Shown one piece after another: positions 20,402 to 31,827 of a stretch of 64,000 nt of DNA. Origin of the DNA: Leptidea sinapis. Taxonomy: Eukaryota; Arthropoda; Insecta; Lepidoptera; Pieridae. Location of the stretch: NCBI RefSeq assembly GCF_905404315.1, contig NC_066294.1, positions 10,255,501 through 10,319,500 on the forward strand, given 5' to 3'. Positions within the stretch are counted from its first letter, which is position 1. The number at the start of each line of letters is the position of its first letter. The translations under genes and the position numbers were made by a program. Under the pieces are notes generated by a model. That model was given only the letters and a program-made list of their open reading frames with translations, had not been told where the DNA came from and did no database searches.

Positions 20402-22118
20402 CACCCTGGCCCATACGGCAAAAGAGAAAGCCGATCTCCTGTGCACTCTTTTTTCCTCCAACTCGACTCTTGACGACAACGGAAAAACACCGCCGACCAT
20501 CCCGCGGTGTCAGAGCTCCATGCCTGAAGTACAGTTCCGACAGAAAACTGTTAGGCGAGCTCTGTTTTCGTTGGACGTTAGGAAGTCGAGCGGGCCGGAT
20601 GGCATTTCTCCAATTGTGCTTAGAACGTGTGCCCCTGAGTTGACGCCGGTGCTAACGCGTTTATTCCGGCACTCTTATTCAAAAGGCGTAGTCCCTGATT
20701 CATGGAAGTCAGCCCTTGTCCATCCGATCCCAAAAAAAGGAGACAGTTCGGGTCCGGCAAACTACAGGCCTATTGCTATTACCTCCCTACTCTCCAAAAT
20801 TATGGAGAGCATAATTAACCGCCAGCTCTTGGTATACCTTGAGGGTCTCCAGTTGATCAACGACCGGCAGTACGGCTTTCGCCATGGTCGGTCGACTGGC
20901 GATCTTCTGGTATACCTAACACACAGATGGGCGGCGGCTATTGAAAGCAAGGGGGAAGGCCTGGCAGTTGGTCTGGATATAGCGAAGGCCTTTGATCGTG
21001 TATGGCACAAGGCGCTCCTCGCAAAACTTCCATCATTTGGGCTTCCCGAGAGCTTATGCAAGTGGACCTCCAGCTTCCTTACTGGGCGCAGCATACAGGT
21101 CGTTATCGACGGTTATTGCTCGAATCCCAAGCCCGTGAACGCTGGAGTGCCCCAAGGCTGTGTGCTATCTCCCACGCTGTTTCTTCTGCATATCAATGAT
21201 ATGTTGGACACCGCCAACATGCATTGCTATGCAGACGACAGCACTGGTGATGCCGTATACACGGGCCATGCAGGTCTCTCTCGGGAAAACGTCGACCAGT
21301 GCCGGGCGAAACTTGTGTCTTCTATCGAGTCCTCTCTCGAGAAGGTCGCGGAATGGGGTAAGTTGAACCTTGTCCAATTTAACCCCCAGAAGACTCAAGT
21401 TTGCGCGTTTACCACTAAAAAAACCCCATTTGCCGTATCACCGCTCTTCGAGAACACTTCCCTTAAAGCCTCGCCTAGTATCGGAATACTGGGTCTCGAA
21501 ATCTCGAGCAATTGCCAATTCCGTGGCCATCTGGAGGGCAAAGCCAAACTGGCTTCAAAGAAACTGGGCGTCATAAATAGAGCACGGCAATACTTCAAGC
21601 CGGCCCACATTCTAGCGCTCTACAAAGCGCAGGTCCGGCCTCACATGGAGTATTGCTGTCATCTCTGGTCTGGCGCACCCCAGTATCAGCTCGATCCATT
21701 TGATCGCGTGCAACGCAGAGCAGCTCGAATTGTCGGGGACCCAGTACTCTGTGAACGGCTGGATCACTTGGCGTTGCGTAGAGACGTCGCTTCATTGTGT
21801 GTCTTCTACCGCATTTATCACGGGGAGTGTTCCGAAGAGCTGTTCAACCTGATTCCTGCCGCCGAGTTTCACCTTCGCACGACACGCCACAAGTTACGAT
21901 ATCATCCCCACCATCTGGATGTGTGGCGGTCCTCCACAGTGCGGTTTTCAAGGAGCTTTCTTCCTCGTACCACGAAGCTGTGGAATGAGCTTCCTTGTGC
22001 GGTGTTTCCGGGACGATACGACATGGGTACCTTCAAGAAAAGCGCGTACACCTTCCTTAAAGGCCGGCAACGCTCTTGTGATTCCTCTGGTGTTGCAGGA
22101 GAGTGTGGGCGGCGGTGA
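20390..22118 (+). CDS. LINE reverse transcriptase region
   Basis: Continues the LINE in another frame. The frame opens at 20292, but residues before about 34 (upstream of ~20390) overlap the endonuclease frame and are probably not native. Counting from 20292: RT palm motifs include SSGPDGI (99-105), NYRPIA (157-162), GLDIAKAFDRV (227-237), GVPQG (285-289) and YADD (313-316), all intact. The C-terminal portion includes LYKAQVRPHMEYCCHLWSG and ends at 22118. It copies element RNA at the nicked target. Many 5'-truncated copies of the C-terminal part are scattered nearby (24880, 25606, 28154, 34602). Confidence 0.88.
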
Positions 22119-22308
22119 TCACTTAACACCAGGTGACCCGTACGCTCGTTTGTCCTCCTATTCCATAAAAAAAAAAAAATCCTCGAATCCACTTGAACAC
22201 ACACAGAAAAATTCATTCAAATCGGTCCAGCCGTTTAGGAGGAGGTCACTGTCAACACACGTATAGAAGAATTATATATATAAAGATAATAATATTTTAT
22301 TCTTATTT

Positions 22309-23395
22309 ATTAACACGGCTCTAATTACGATTTATCGGTGTGGGTACCGACTAGTTTCGGACCGTTCGGAGGTCCATTAGGGTCAATAAGCCACGCACTA
22401 CGAGCCCAAGTCCGCAGTATTCAAATTCAAATTCAAATTCAAATATTTTTATTCAAAATAGGATGTGAAATCACTTATTGAAAGTCAAAGAAAAACTACC
22501 ACGCATTCCAAAATGAATGCCTCAGGCCTGAGAAGAATGGGCGCAACAAACTCAGCGGGCTTTGTTTTTTTCATCAAAAATATGTTTTACAATTAAAGTA
22601 ACATTTACAAAGTAACAAAGTAACATTGTACAATTAAACTTATTATTTAATACTACTTATATTTAATAGCCTGAGGGCGGTCGCTCCTTTCCCAATCTGT
22701 AGTATCATTAAGAAAGTCATTTATGTTATAGTAACCTTTACCACACAAAGGTTTTTTAACAATTCTTTTGAATAACGTAATACTTTTGTTTTGAACATTT
22801 TCTGGGATCTTGTTGTAAAAGCATATACATCGCCCCACAATGAGACGGGACGTTATCCCGAACCCACTACACTCACCCTGATGAAGGACAAGTAATTTTC
22901 ACAATTATACAAAAAAAGAAAATAAACCCCTTCGTTTTCCCGAAAGATATATAAATAAATTAAACCTTCCGCGATCAAAATTAATACTACGTCCCTCGAG
23001 TCCTTACGTAATGTCTATAAAAATATATAATAATAATCTGCCAGACAAAATTCGAAGCATGGATAACGAAAATAAATTTATTTAAAAACTAAAAAAAAAT
23101 TATTAGACTGCTAAAATGCCATTAATGACTTTCTAAACGATTCAAACAAAAATAAATAAAAATATGGTCTACTACGGTCTGCTGTTCAGACCAAATTTCG
23201 ACAACCATACTGGGAATCCATAATACTGCCTTGTACAATTATAGTATTTACTCCAAATGCTATATTTAAGGAATGTATTTATGGAATTGCAATAAATTGA
23301 ATTTGAAATTGGACCTCCGAATGGTCTGAAACTAGTCGGTACCCTCACCAAAATAAAAATAAAAATAAAAATATAAATCGTGAGTAAAGCCATAT
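22309..23395. mobile_element. element with ~65-bp terminal inverted repeats, interrupted
   Basis: The left arm (GGTACCGACTAGTTTCGGAC, 22309-22377) is mirrored at 23310-23395 (ACTAGTCGGTACC). The right arm has an (AAATA)n expansion. A LINE tail (22425-22850) lies inside. No transposase is recognised. Confidence 0.55.
22425..22850 (-). repeat. LINE 3' end with (ATTCAA)n tail
   Basis: (ATTCAA)n at 22425, then AGGATGTGAAATCACTTATT and GAGAAGAATGGGCGCAACAA. Related copies are at 54598/55479 and 61500. The minus strand contains decayed C-terminal coding sequence. Confidence 0.75.
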
Positions 23396-24035
23396 TAGTA
23401 AATAAGTTAACAATGTCTCACGAAACTTTTAATAATATAACATTTTATTCCCTTCATACTCAAATCTTTAGTACTAATAAAAAACTTATAATAACTCAAA
23501 ACATTATTATAACCCGTGTAACAACTTTCATAAAAAATATTCATTTAATGTTCTTTAATTTATGTGTCTACGAGTACAAAAACCAACATAAAATCCATAA
23601 CTGAAGCATGATTCACATGAATATTATGGCAAGCGATTGTTTTAAATGAAATATTGTCTTTCGAGAATGTTTTAATATGCACTTATTATTGTTTATTGTC
23701 GCATAAAACTGTGTCCATATACGTAATTAACGTAATCAGCTGAAACTGTGCACAAAATATTTAATTAATAAGGAAATATTGCTATGGTTATAAACTTTGT
23801 ATATATGTGGTTTTCTCTATGGTTGCGAAGTTATTAATAATTAGTATGCTTTTATTCTTCGTTACGAATCTATATCTATCAATTTAGACAAATGTATATT
23901 ATAATATTCGTTAAAAATATGCAAAGCAATATCTGACTTGGTACTATAGTGTTGCAGATAGTTCCTTGAGCCTTGTGGACAATTTTTAAATAATGTTGTT
24001 TTACCTGGAATTATTTTAAAATAGTTACACAAATA
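23396..24035. other. unassigned AT-rich stretch
   Basis: No exon or recognisable element. Confidence 0.4.
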
Positions 24036-24170
24036 AAAATTGAAAACAAAATTTAATGAACGATGCGGGACTTTGTTTTTAAATTTCATTTGTTATCAAA
24101 TTTTGTAACTATTCATATTTTATTTCTGTAATTAAACCCAGAAGTGAGGGTTATCACATTAATATACAAC
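24036..24170 (-). repeat. tRNA-like repeat fragment
   Basis: TGAACGATGCGGGACT is the 3' end of the tRNA-like unit of 18455 and 49735, followed by that repeat's flank (CCAGAAGTGAGGGTTATCAC). Confidence 0.5.
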
Positions 24171-24367
24171 AAATTATATTATATCTTTATTAGAGTTTAT
24201 AATTGCTTTTCCAAGCTACAATTAATATTTCAAAAAAGTCAAAGTAAACATAACGTCAACCTCGACGCGTTATTTTTTTTCTCAATTTAAGTCTTTATTC
24301 CAACAAAAACAAAGTATGAGTATATTTACAATACTATGACTGTTTAAAATTAAAACTATCATTACGT

Positions 24368-24497
24368 GGAAGCGTACCAAGAATACTGGCAGCATATCCA
24401 AGGCTACTGAAAACCTAAGCGCTGGCAGCTATCTTGGTCAACGGATCAGCCTAGCTATCCAACGTGGAAATGCTGCCAGTATTCTTGGTACGCTTCC
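24368..24497. repeat. 28-bp perfect inverted repeat, 74-bp loop
   Basis: GGAAGCGTACCAAGAATACT.. (24368-24395) is exactly mirrored at 24470-24497. The right part reads LGQRISLAIQRGNAASILGT on the plus strand, so it derives from coding sequence; I cannot name the parent protein. The left arm is an inverted copy of part of it. Confidence 0.85.
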
Positions 24498-24539
24498 TCG
24501 CATTGATCATATCATATTGATTGTATCAGGGGTTGAGAA

Positions 24540-24830
24540 AAATAGACAAAAGAAATTATGAATTGGTACCTTACTTATAAATATAGAAAAAGAGGAAGAC
24601 AATAATATATAAGATGAGATGACGAAATTAGAAAATTAGTAGGGAGAAAATATATGAGATGTAGATGAGATGTTTTCCCGAAGCTAGAAAACAGATTAGG
24701 TTGGCGAAGTCTGACTTCACGAGGATTCACCGAAGATGACTAATTTGTAAGGTGTCATAAAATTGTAAGTTGAAACTGTTCTTCTCTGAAATAAAGAAAA
24801 ATAGGCTTTTATTATTATTACTTCGTTAAT
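24540..24830 (+). pseudogene. RTE-like LINE C-terminal remnant
   Basis: Broken plus frames read DDEIRKLVGRKYMR, then RLGWRSLTSRGFTED, the arrangement of RTE-like RT C-termini (R-W-x-D-E-I-R-K..G..W..A..R..W..L-E-E-A-F). It ends with AATAAAG and a (TTA)n tail. Several stops are present. Confidence 0.55.
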
Positions 24831-24879
24831 GTACATTTTATATAAGTAGGTACTAAAAAGTATCTAAGAGATATCTGGC

Positions 24880-25230
24880 ACTGCTCTTCACACTGCAGTT
24901 TTCAAGAAATTTTCTTCCACTTAAAACGAAAGTATGGATTAGCTTCCTTGTGCATACTTCAATATCAACAAGGACAATACGACATGAATACCATCAGAAT
25001 AAGCGCGTTTTTTGACATTCGAAAATTAAAATAGACGTAATGATATTTTATGGCGTATAAATACGGGTCAAATGCGAGTCTTTTATATGAGAAAAAGTGC
25101 CGAGACATTCAAGAAAATTGATTTTGTTTCCAGAGTTTTCGACATGAGTACTTTAAAAAGCCCGTATACCTTTCTTATAGGCCGGGAACCCTCCTGTGAT
25201 CCCTGTTGTTGCAAGAAAATGTAAGTAGGT
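24880..25230 (+). repeat. LINE family 1 C-terminal/3' end, degenerate
   Basis: CACACTGCAGTTTTCAAG, GTATGGATTAGCTTCCTTGT and ATACGACATGAATACC correspond to the RT C-terminus of the LINE at 18957; GGCCGGGAACCCTCCTGTGA is its 3' end. About 110 bp of unrelated AT-rich sequence intervenes. Confidence 0.6.
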
Positions 25231-25605
25231 AGGATAGGTACAAAAAATCGGTGTGCTGGTGAGGAAAGATATTCAGGGACGGAGGGAACTGACCTGGTAA
25301 ATGCTGGTACTCCTCTGCAGCCCCCGGGGGGATCCAAATTGGCCTTTATGTACATTCTTTCTAGTACTTTAGTACTTCTAGATCACTTATCACTGATGTG
25401 GTTAGTTAGGTGGCGCGTCAGCCATTACATTAAGAGAATATGCGCGTCGCAAAGCGCTGCACAAGCGTGTCAGCGCGTGATCCACCGACGAGAAAGTGTC
25501 AAAGTGACCTCGTTTGTACGCTCCATTCTCTTTCCATTTTCATAAAAATGTTTAAAGAATTTGTAAATTAAAACATTTCAAAAGTAAATACTCATTTCGG
25601 CACGC
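25231..25605. other. unassigned stretch
   Basis: Includes a GC-richer patch (25410-25520, GCGCGTCGCAAAGCGCTGC) of unknown origin. No gene is recognised. Confidence 0.35.
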
Positions 25606-25930
25606 ACCCTCGAAGCACTGTTTCACCTGATGCCTTTCGCCGAATCCCAACTTCGCACGATACGCCACAAGTTAGGATATCATCCTCACCATCTGGATGT
25701 GTGGCGTTCCCCAACAATGCGGTTTTCAAGGAGCTTTCTTCTACGTACTACAAAGCTGTGGAATGAGCTTCCTTGTTCGGTTTTTCCGGGACGATACGAC
25801 ATGGGTACAACTTCCTGAAAGGCCGGCAACGCTCCTGCGATTCCTCTAGTGTTGCAAGAGAATATGGGCAGCGGTGATCACTTAACACCAGGTGAATCGT
25901 ACGCTTGTTTGTCCTCCTATTCTATACAAA
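25606..25930 (+). repeat. LINE family 1, 5'-truncated 3' end
   Basis: Encodes a fragment including HHLDVWRSPTMRFSRSFLLR and LWNELPCSVFPGRYDMGT, then the 3'UTR (GGTGATCACTTAACACCAGG). Closely matches 21840-22166. A small deletion near 25806 breaks the frame before its end. Confidence 0.85.
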
Positions 25931-25984
25931 ACTCTCATTTATTGATACTCAAATCCGCCATATAAGTATCGTTTCATTAATAGC

Positions 25985-26365
25985 ACGATCTATAATAGTT
26001 ATTTATACAACTGTTGTGTAATAAGGGGTATTCAAAGACGAACGTGATAATAGTATCACATGAGTATTTTAATACCTAATTATCAACAGTTGTATACAGA
26101 CTCTATCTACACCCATAATATGAATCCTCTATAAAATATTCTGAAACACTTAGCTTACTGCAAACATTAAAAAAGCCAGTCCTAGTAACCATTACATCAT
26201 CCAAACGAGTGTTGTAATGTTGTAGTGAATTTCATTACAACACTCGTTTGAATGATGTCATGGTTATTAAGAATTTGGGTATTTTAATGTTGGCAATAAG
26301 CTTACAGTTTTAGAATCTTTAATAGAGGATTTAATGCATGGGTGTAGATAAAATATATTACTTAT
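25985..26365. mobile_element. double-hairpin DNA element, copy 1
   Basis: First hairpin (26000-26100): ACAACTGTTG..TAATAAGGGGTATT mirrored by AATACCTAATTATCAACAGT. Second (26107-26352): TATCTACACCCAT..AATCCTCTAT mirrored at its right end, with CAAACGAGTGTTGTAATG facing its complement in the middle. It recurs at 29085-29825. Confidence 0.65.
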
Positions 26366-26694
26366 TGTAGACCAATATAGGAGTCCCACCGTTAGCTAAA
26401 GGTGTACCGAAACTCTTCCAGTTTGTGTTGCGACAACTTTGATTGAAACTGGCGCTTTATTCTCACAAATTGGTAAAACTTCCGAGATTACTTTTTCTTT
26501 ACTTTGCCTCAGACGTTCTACACGTAAGCTCTTCAATTTCATTTGTTTGTTAGAGAACGATATTAAAACGTAAATAAAGTGTTTTGTTTTAAATAAAAAT
26601 AAAATAAATAAATAAACCATTTACTTCTTGCTTTTACAAAGTTTTTTAAATATTGTAATTGGTTTTTCAGTATTGTAGATTTAGTAAGCAATTG

Positions 26695-27130
26695 GGTATT
26701 CGGGTTACCGGGTACCCCGGATTGTGTAAAGGCCTCCTGCGAAGATGGCCACGCGTCTCTATCCAATGCTACGTTAAAAGTTCGTAAAGATCCATTAAGG
26801 CCCGCTGTCCGTCTGATTTCGTCTTCCCATCTGGTTAGTGGTCTCTCTGGCTTCTCTTGCCCGCTGGGCCGTTCCACGATGTTACGTCGTCCATCTCTGG
26901 TCAGTACATCTCGCGACATGGCCAGTCCATTTCCATTTTAGTTCTAATGTATAAGTTAGAGCGTCGGTCGCATTGGTGGTTTTTCTTATCTTAGTATGTC
27001 TTACTTTATCTATCTTCCTTATGTTGAGCATACTCCTCTCTAGCCCCCTTTGATAGGTCCTGATTTTATTTGTGGCTTTAGAGGAGATTTTTTACGTTTG
27101 GCACCCATTCGTCAGGCATGGTTAGTTTGT
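26695..27130 (-). pseudogene. RTE-like LINE C-terminal remnant
   Basis: Minus frames read RTYQRGLERSMLNIRKIDK, then KWKWTGHVARCTDQRW and, after a shift, RPLTRWEDEIRRTAGLNGSL and DRDAWPSSQEAF. This is the usual order of the RTE-like C-terminal region (Y-Q-R-x-L-E-R..W-x-G-H..R-W-E-D-E-I-R). Frameshifts mark it as dead. Confidence 0.7.
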
Positions 27131-27481
27131 TTTAAATATATGACAGCTGAATTCGACAAAAAATCGCTGCGGCTCAATATATAATATAAAAATAAAAAAA
27201 GTAACTTATTAACACTTACTAAAAATACTACATCGAATGGTGGTAGTCCGATGCCAATAAAATCAGTTCTCTTAGAAAAAAGTTTTATAATTATATTTAT
27301 GTATATATATTTCGATACCCCTCAGGCAGCCCAATCTTTGAACCATCCGAAACATTCGCTTGTTTTGAGACATTTAGTAGGTTTCGAGTATATTCATTTA
27401 AAATTTTATTGCGTTGTCATATTATGTTTTGGCGAAATTGATCACGATAAAGGACATATTATATTTTCTTTGAGTGCTATA

Positions 27482-27921
27482 TCTTTATATATATAATTCT
27501 TGTGTGCGTGTGTATGTCACTGAACTCCTCCTAGACGGCTGGACCGATTTTATTGAAACTTTCTGTGTGTCTTCAGGTGGATTCGAGAATAGTTTAGATT
27601 CACATTTGAACTACCTCCTGAACGGCTGGACCGATTTTGATGAGATTTTTGTGTATTCCCGCGAATTTGAGATTGATGTGTGTCTTCGGGTGGATTCAAG
27701 AATGATTTAGATTCCCAATTAAACTACCTCCTAAACGGCTGGACCGATTTTGATGACTTTTTGTTTGTTTCAGTGAATTTGAGATTGGTTTAGATTCTCA
27801 ATTACGTCCATATACTATAATTCTCCTGCTCATGTGTATGTTAGTGAACTCGTCCTAACGGCTGGACAGATTTTTCAAATTTAAGACGTGTGTACAGGAC
27901 AACGTCTGTTGGGTCCACTAG
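27482..27921 (+). mobile_element. complete modular Helitron
   Basis: Starts TCTTTATATATATAATTC after A27481 and ends GGGTCCACTAG before T27922. Four modules around CTCCTAAACGGCTGGACCGA lie near 27520, 27612, 27727 and 27848. The 3' hairpin is in GACAACGTCTGTT. No replication initiator/helicase gene is present. Confidence 0.88.
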
Positions 27922-28153
27922 TTTTTATATAAAAGAAGAATTCAATAAGTTAAACCACTAACTAGACCTCAACGGATATCAAATCTAACATAAGTTGATA
28001 TTTTAAATTCGCAAGAAATTCGGTTTAATGTATGCTAACCAGGCTCACGGTAAAATTTATGAGAATAGCAAATGCAAGATCCGTTCTTTCTGCTCACTGT
28101 CGCACCTGATGCAATCATCCTATCGAATTTTGCCATCGCATCTTCAGATTTCA

Positions 28154-28290
28154 TAAAGCGCATACTCCTTCCTTAAAGGCCGGCAACGCTCCTGTGATTC
28201 CTCTGGTGTTGCAAGAGATTGTGGGCGGCGGTGATCACTTAACACTAGGTGAGCTGTACGCTCGTTTGTCGACCTATTCCATAAAAAAAA
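28154..28290 (+). repeat. LINE family 1, 3' tail
   Basis: CCTTCCTTAAAGGCCGGCAA, GTGGGCGGCGGTGATCACTT and an A-tail. Confidence 0.82.
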
Positions 28291-28429
28291 GCGAAATCTA
28301 ATCATAACATAGCTATTGATCAAGACGGCAACGAAAGTCATAATTAATTGTAGAGCGTAAGTATTACTCTATTTAGTCTAATTCATTCAATTATTTCATA
28401 ATTCAGAATAGCACTCACCACCTAATCTC

Positions 28430-28990
28430 CTCCGTGTGTTTGTTGTAAGAGTCGAATAAGGGATACAAAGAACGGAAGCTGAGCAGCACCATCTTTTCGA
28501 GAGAGCATCACCATCAACTGCGATAGCCAACCTGCCTGACAAGCGTGGTGATAATTATGTACAAGTGTAATAACGGGTTCTTCATGGCCAGCCATTCAAA
28601 AAGAATCCGAAAATCTCAGATTCTAACCTCAAATTGGTGAATGTAATACGTCAAATGACCCTTTGAGTACCCGGACGATGATTCTCAGTATGAGCAGATA
28701 TATATACAGATCTCCAAGCGATATATGACGGAAAACAACAACGCGTAATTACAGCTGTTACCTCCCAGCATTCTCTTCCAAACGCATAGAAGCTTTTGAA
28801 ATGTGGGCATATAGACGAATGTTGGCCATTAGTTGGACTCACTAGGTCACGAATGAGGAAGTTCTGCGCCGCGTCAATCAAAAATACGAACTCATGCAAA
28901 CCATCACGATAACTAAAGTCACATATTTGGGGCACGTGCTTAGGAACGAGAGGTACGAACTGAGCGGAAAAAAGTCATGGCTGCGTGCAT
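28430..28990 (+). pseudogene. LINE reverse transcriptase C-terminal remnant
   Basis: The frame near 28784-28975 reads SKRIEAFEMWAYRRMLAISW, one stop, then VTNEEVLRRVNQKYELMQTI and TYLGHVLRNERYEL. The pattern K-R-x-E-A-F-E-M-W-x-x-R-R-M-L..Y-L-G-H-x-x-R is typical of the post-RT region of insect LINEs. The upstream segment (28475-28555) matches the fragment at 17755. Confidence 0.65.
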
Positions 28991-29084
28991 TCTTTTTCTG
29001 CGCTCTTTTTAATAATAATATACAATGTTGTACTGTCATTGCTATTGCTATAAAATAATCATAATCTAGTCCCAGGCTATCGGA

Positions 29085-29825
29085 TTTAAATTGAAATTAG
29101 TTATTTATGCAACTGTTGTGTAATAAGGGGTAGTAAAACACGAATGTGGATTACTAATGTGGATAGTATCACATGAGTGTTTTAATACCTAATTATCAAC
29201 AGTTGCATACAAGACTATCTACACCCAGAATATGAATCCTCTAAATGATTCTGAAACAGTTAGCTTGCTGCTAACATCAGTCCTAGTAGTAACCTAATAT
29301 CATTCATTACTGATCATATACATAATATAAACTAAGTTTTGAAACAATTATTTATTTTAGTAGTCATTTACATTTTGTATAGTGCAATTATTAAAATTCA
29401 CTCGAATATAATGTCCTTTTGCAGCGTTTAAAATGAATCGCTAATTTTTTGTTAACAAAACAATAAAAATATCAAAGCAAAATGGCGGGGATTCGAATAA
29501 CCTAATTTTTTTATACGGCGCGCGATGTTCTGGTAGTGTGGAACGCACGTAAACGAAAATGTTCTTTTTTTGAAATTCACACAGATACCACGCATCGAGC
29601 AATAAGAATGTGGCTGTCTGTTGAAACTCTTTGCGCATGAAGGGATCGAAAAAAAAACATAGGACTGTTGTTATGAAATTCAGTACAACATTACAACACT
29701 CGTTTGGATGATGTAATGGTTATTAGAACATTGGGTGCTTTAATGTTGGCAATAAGCTAACTGTTTGAGAATCTTTAATAGAGGATTTAAAGCATGGGTG
29801 TAGATAAAATATTGAAAATCACTAT
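29085..29825. mobile_element. double-hairpin DNA element, copy 2
   Basis: Same components as 25985-26365. The second hairpin is opened by about 365 bp (29300-29665) with no counterpart in copy 1; this may be an insertion or the interior of a longer parent element (ATGGCGGGGATTCGAATAAC). The ends TATCTACACCC and GGGTGTAGATA are conserved. Confidence 0.65.
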
Positions 29826-29829
29826 TAAG

Positions 29830-31440
29830 AGCAAATATACTAGTGATATTCAGTACTAATGACTACAGATATATAGAATAATTGTATGACTATAAAAAAT
29901 ATAGTAGAAAATTTTCTCACAAATATTTTAATTATCGCTCGGCACACGTCGCAGTAAGGAAAACGTCCGCAATGAGAATATAATGGCGGCTGGATTAGCA
30001 TTGCGTTCAAGCTCAGGGTGGAAATATGGAGATGAAGTCCTTATTTATACATTAAGGGATGAATCTGTAGTGTTTGTATTGTCTTAAAGAGATTATAATG
30101 ATCGGACGTGACTCAGCCTAAAAAGCTGTAATAAGTGGAAGCTGCGTTTGGTGATTCATTTGACTTTGTAATTGAAGTTGGCTAAGTTAACTATTATGTT
30201 GATAGTGTTTGATGGTAATTGATGGTAAGAGGTAAGTTTTGTAATTTGTATTTGTTTTTCTATGAGGGATTGGAGGGACCCCTACTCAATCATGCATAGA
30301 GTATACAAGCGTATGTTTAACTTATGGACGAGTAAAAAAACAGGTTTCCACGCCGTGATATTAACAAGTGAAGCACCTTTAAGCTGCGTGCCGTTATTAG
30401 TTATAGTATTATATAGCCACATTACTTTTAACTCCGATTTTCTCATTTCTGATAGTCAGATTGTTTCCTAAATTTTAAATAAATATCGCAGGCATAGTTT
30501 GAGAAAATAAAAAAATTACATAAAAAAACAGTTACACCTTGAAAGTATATATTATATAAAAGATTGCGGGTTTGATTTCTGTGTCCATGTCGTGTTTGCA
30601 GTATCTTTGTTCTAACTGAAATAAAAATGACGTACTAATATTGCTTATTTTTAAGAATACCTACACAAAATTCATTCTTAAATTATTGTGTTTGCCACTG
30701 ACGTGGTATCAAATAAGTACATTTTTAGACAACAAATAACTTTGTGCTTTATAGTGATTTGGTTGCTAGGTAAATATGGTATAGTCCCTGTTTATTTACC
30801 GGTTAAGACATACCTGTTATCATAAATCACTGCATCTTGAAACAGATAATGATTTATCAACCTAAGTTGTTCTAAAACACCATTATTGGTATAGTCCCTC
30901 TTTATTTACCGGCCCCACTGGATGTCACTTTCCCTCACAGACGGCAGCCCGATTATGCTCGACCAATTTTGATGTGTGTGAGTTATAGCTAGTGGTTTAA
31001 TATTCAAAATACTCAGGAACTAATGCCAAGCTTGGCTGACTATTTAAGGCTTAGTTTTTTCTTTGATTAACGCGAGCGTTACCCATTTAAAATAAAACAC
31101 TTTGGTGTAATTTTAACTGTGTATTTGCATTCGATTTTTGCGTTATATTTTTATGTTAGACGTTTCAAGACCTTTCCAGATCTCGTTTTCAGGGAGACTG
31201 CAGATGAAATGAGTCAAATATATTATTTGTCATAGTTGTCATTATGAAGTTTAGAGCCATTCCAATAAATCAAGGCAATCCTCGGAGGTGGTCGACAGGT
31301 TTTAGGTTTTAAGACTTGTCAATAAAAATCGGTTACAGTGATTAACAATTCCCTTTCCTTTTCAATCTAGCTGCATCTCCGTTAGAGATGATTTTCTCTT
31401 ACTTTATATATTATCTTATTTTCTCACAAGCTTTGTTTTT
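29830..31440. other. mostly unassigned stretch
   Basis: Contains a possible donor (AGGTAAGTT at 30231) without a convincing exon, and a 25-bp direct repeat (GGTATAGTCCCT.TTTATTTACC) at 30778-30802 and 30888-30912 differing by one base. Confidence 0.4.
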
Positions 31441-31443
31441 TCT

Positions 31444-31479
31444 ATACAATTTTCTAGCCTATAGGCTAGAAAATTGTAT
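31444..31479. repeat. perfect 36-bp palindrome
   Basis: ATACAATTTTCTAGCCTA is followed directly by its exact reverse complement, with no loop. Confidence 0.95.
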
Positions 31480-31522
31480 GTGTATGGTATGCCCTAACTA
31501 TGCCAAGCTTCGAACAAATGTA

Positions 31523-31827
31523 TCCTACTAGTCCTACTAGTCCTGCTAATATTTTAAATGTGAAAGTTTGTATGTCTGGATGTATGTTTGAACGTCTTTA
31601 ACGCAAAATCTACTGAATAGATTTTGATGAAACTTTACAATAATATAGCTTACACACCAGAATAACAAATAGGCTATAATTTATAAAACTATAGTGTGAA
31701 TTATACAAAATATAAAAGAAGTGTGATTGTTACTAATGAATACAACTAGCGCCATCTCTTATCAACTAGCAAGGAAAAGATCAATACAATTTATATATGG
31801 CAAAACAACGTTTGCCGGGTCAGCTAG
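31523..31827 (+). mobile_element. complete non-autonomous Helitron
   Basis: Begins TCCTACTAGTCCTACTAG after A31522 and ends GGGTCAGCTAG before T31828. The 3' hairpin GGCAAA..TTTGCC is perfect. The 5' start contains two tandem CTACTAGTC units. Confidence 0.85.

Larger units (their letters stand above)
18957..22178 (+). mobile_element. non-LTR retrotransposon (LINE family 1, Jockey/CR1-like), nearly complete
   Basis: The target duplication ATCCTC is at 18951-18956 and 22179-22184. The element has a ~280-bp leader, endonuclease and reverse transcriptase regions, a short 3'UTR and an A-tail (22167-22178). It is much more GC-rich than its surroundings. No separate gag-like ORF is visible. A deletion and frame change near 20390 separate the two enzyme regions, so this copy is probably inactive. 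Its 3' end is found in at least six other places in the window. Confidence 0.88.
18830..22287 (-). mobile_element. modular Helitron remnant split by a LINE
   Basis: The left part (18845-18956) has GGAGAATTATATATGA and AATCGGTCCCGCCATTTAGG; the right part (22179-22287) has ATCGGTCCAGCCGTTTAGGA and ends ATATATATAAAGAT, the reverse complement of the TCTTTATATATATA Helitron start. Joined, they follow the Helitron at 5009-5336. The LINE at 18957-22178 lies between. Confidence 0.7.

Noticed and set aside
20762..21094. Several minus-strand frames over the LINE RT
   Set aside because: Shadows of the GC-rich reverse transcriptase coding strand.
26396..26620. Minus open frame next to the RTE remnant
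   Set aside because: Low-complexity AT-rich translation with no resemblance to RTE or host proteins.
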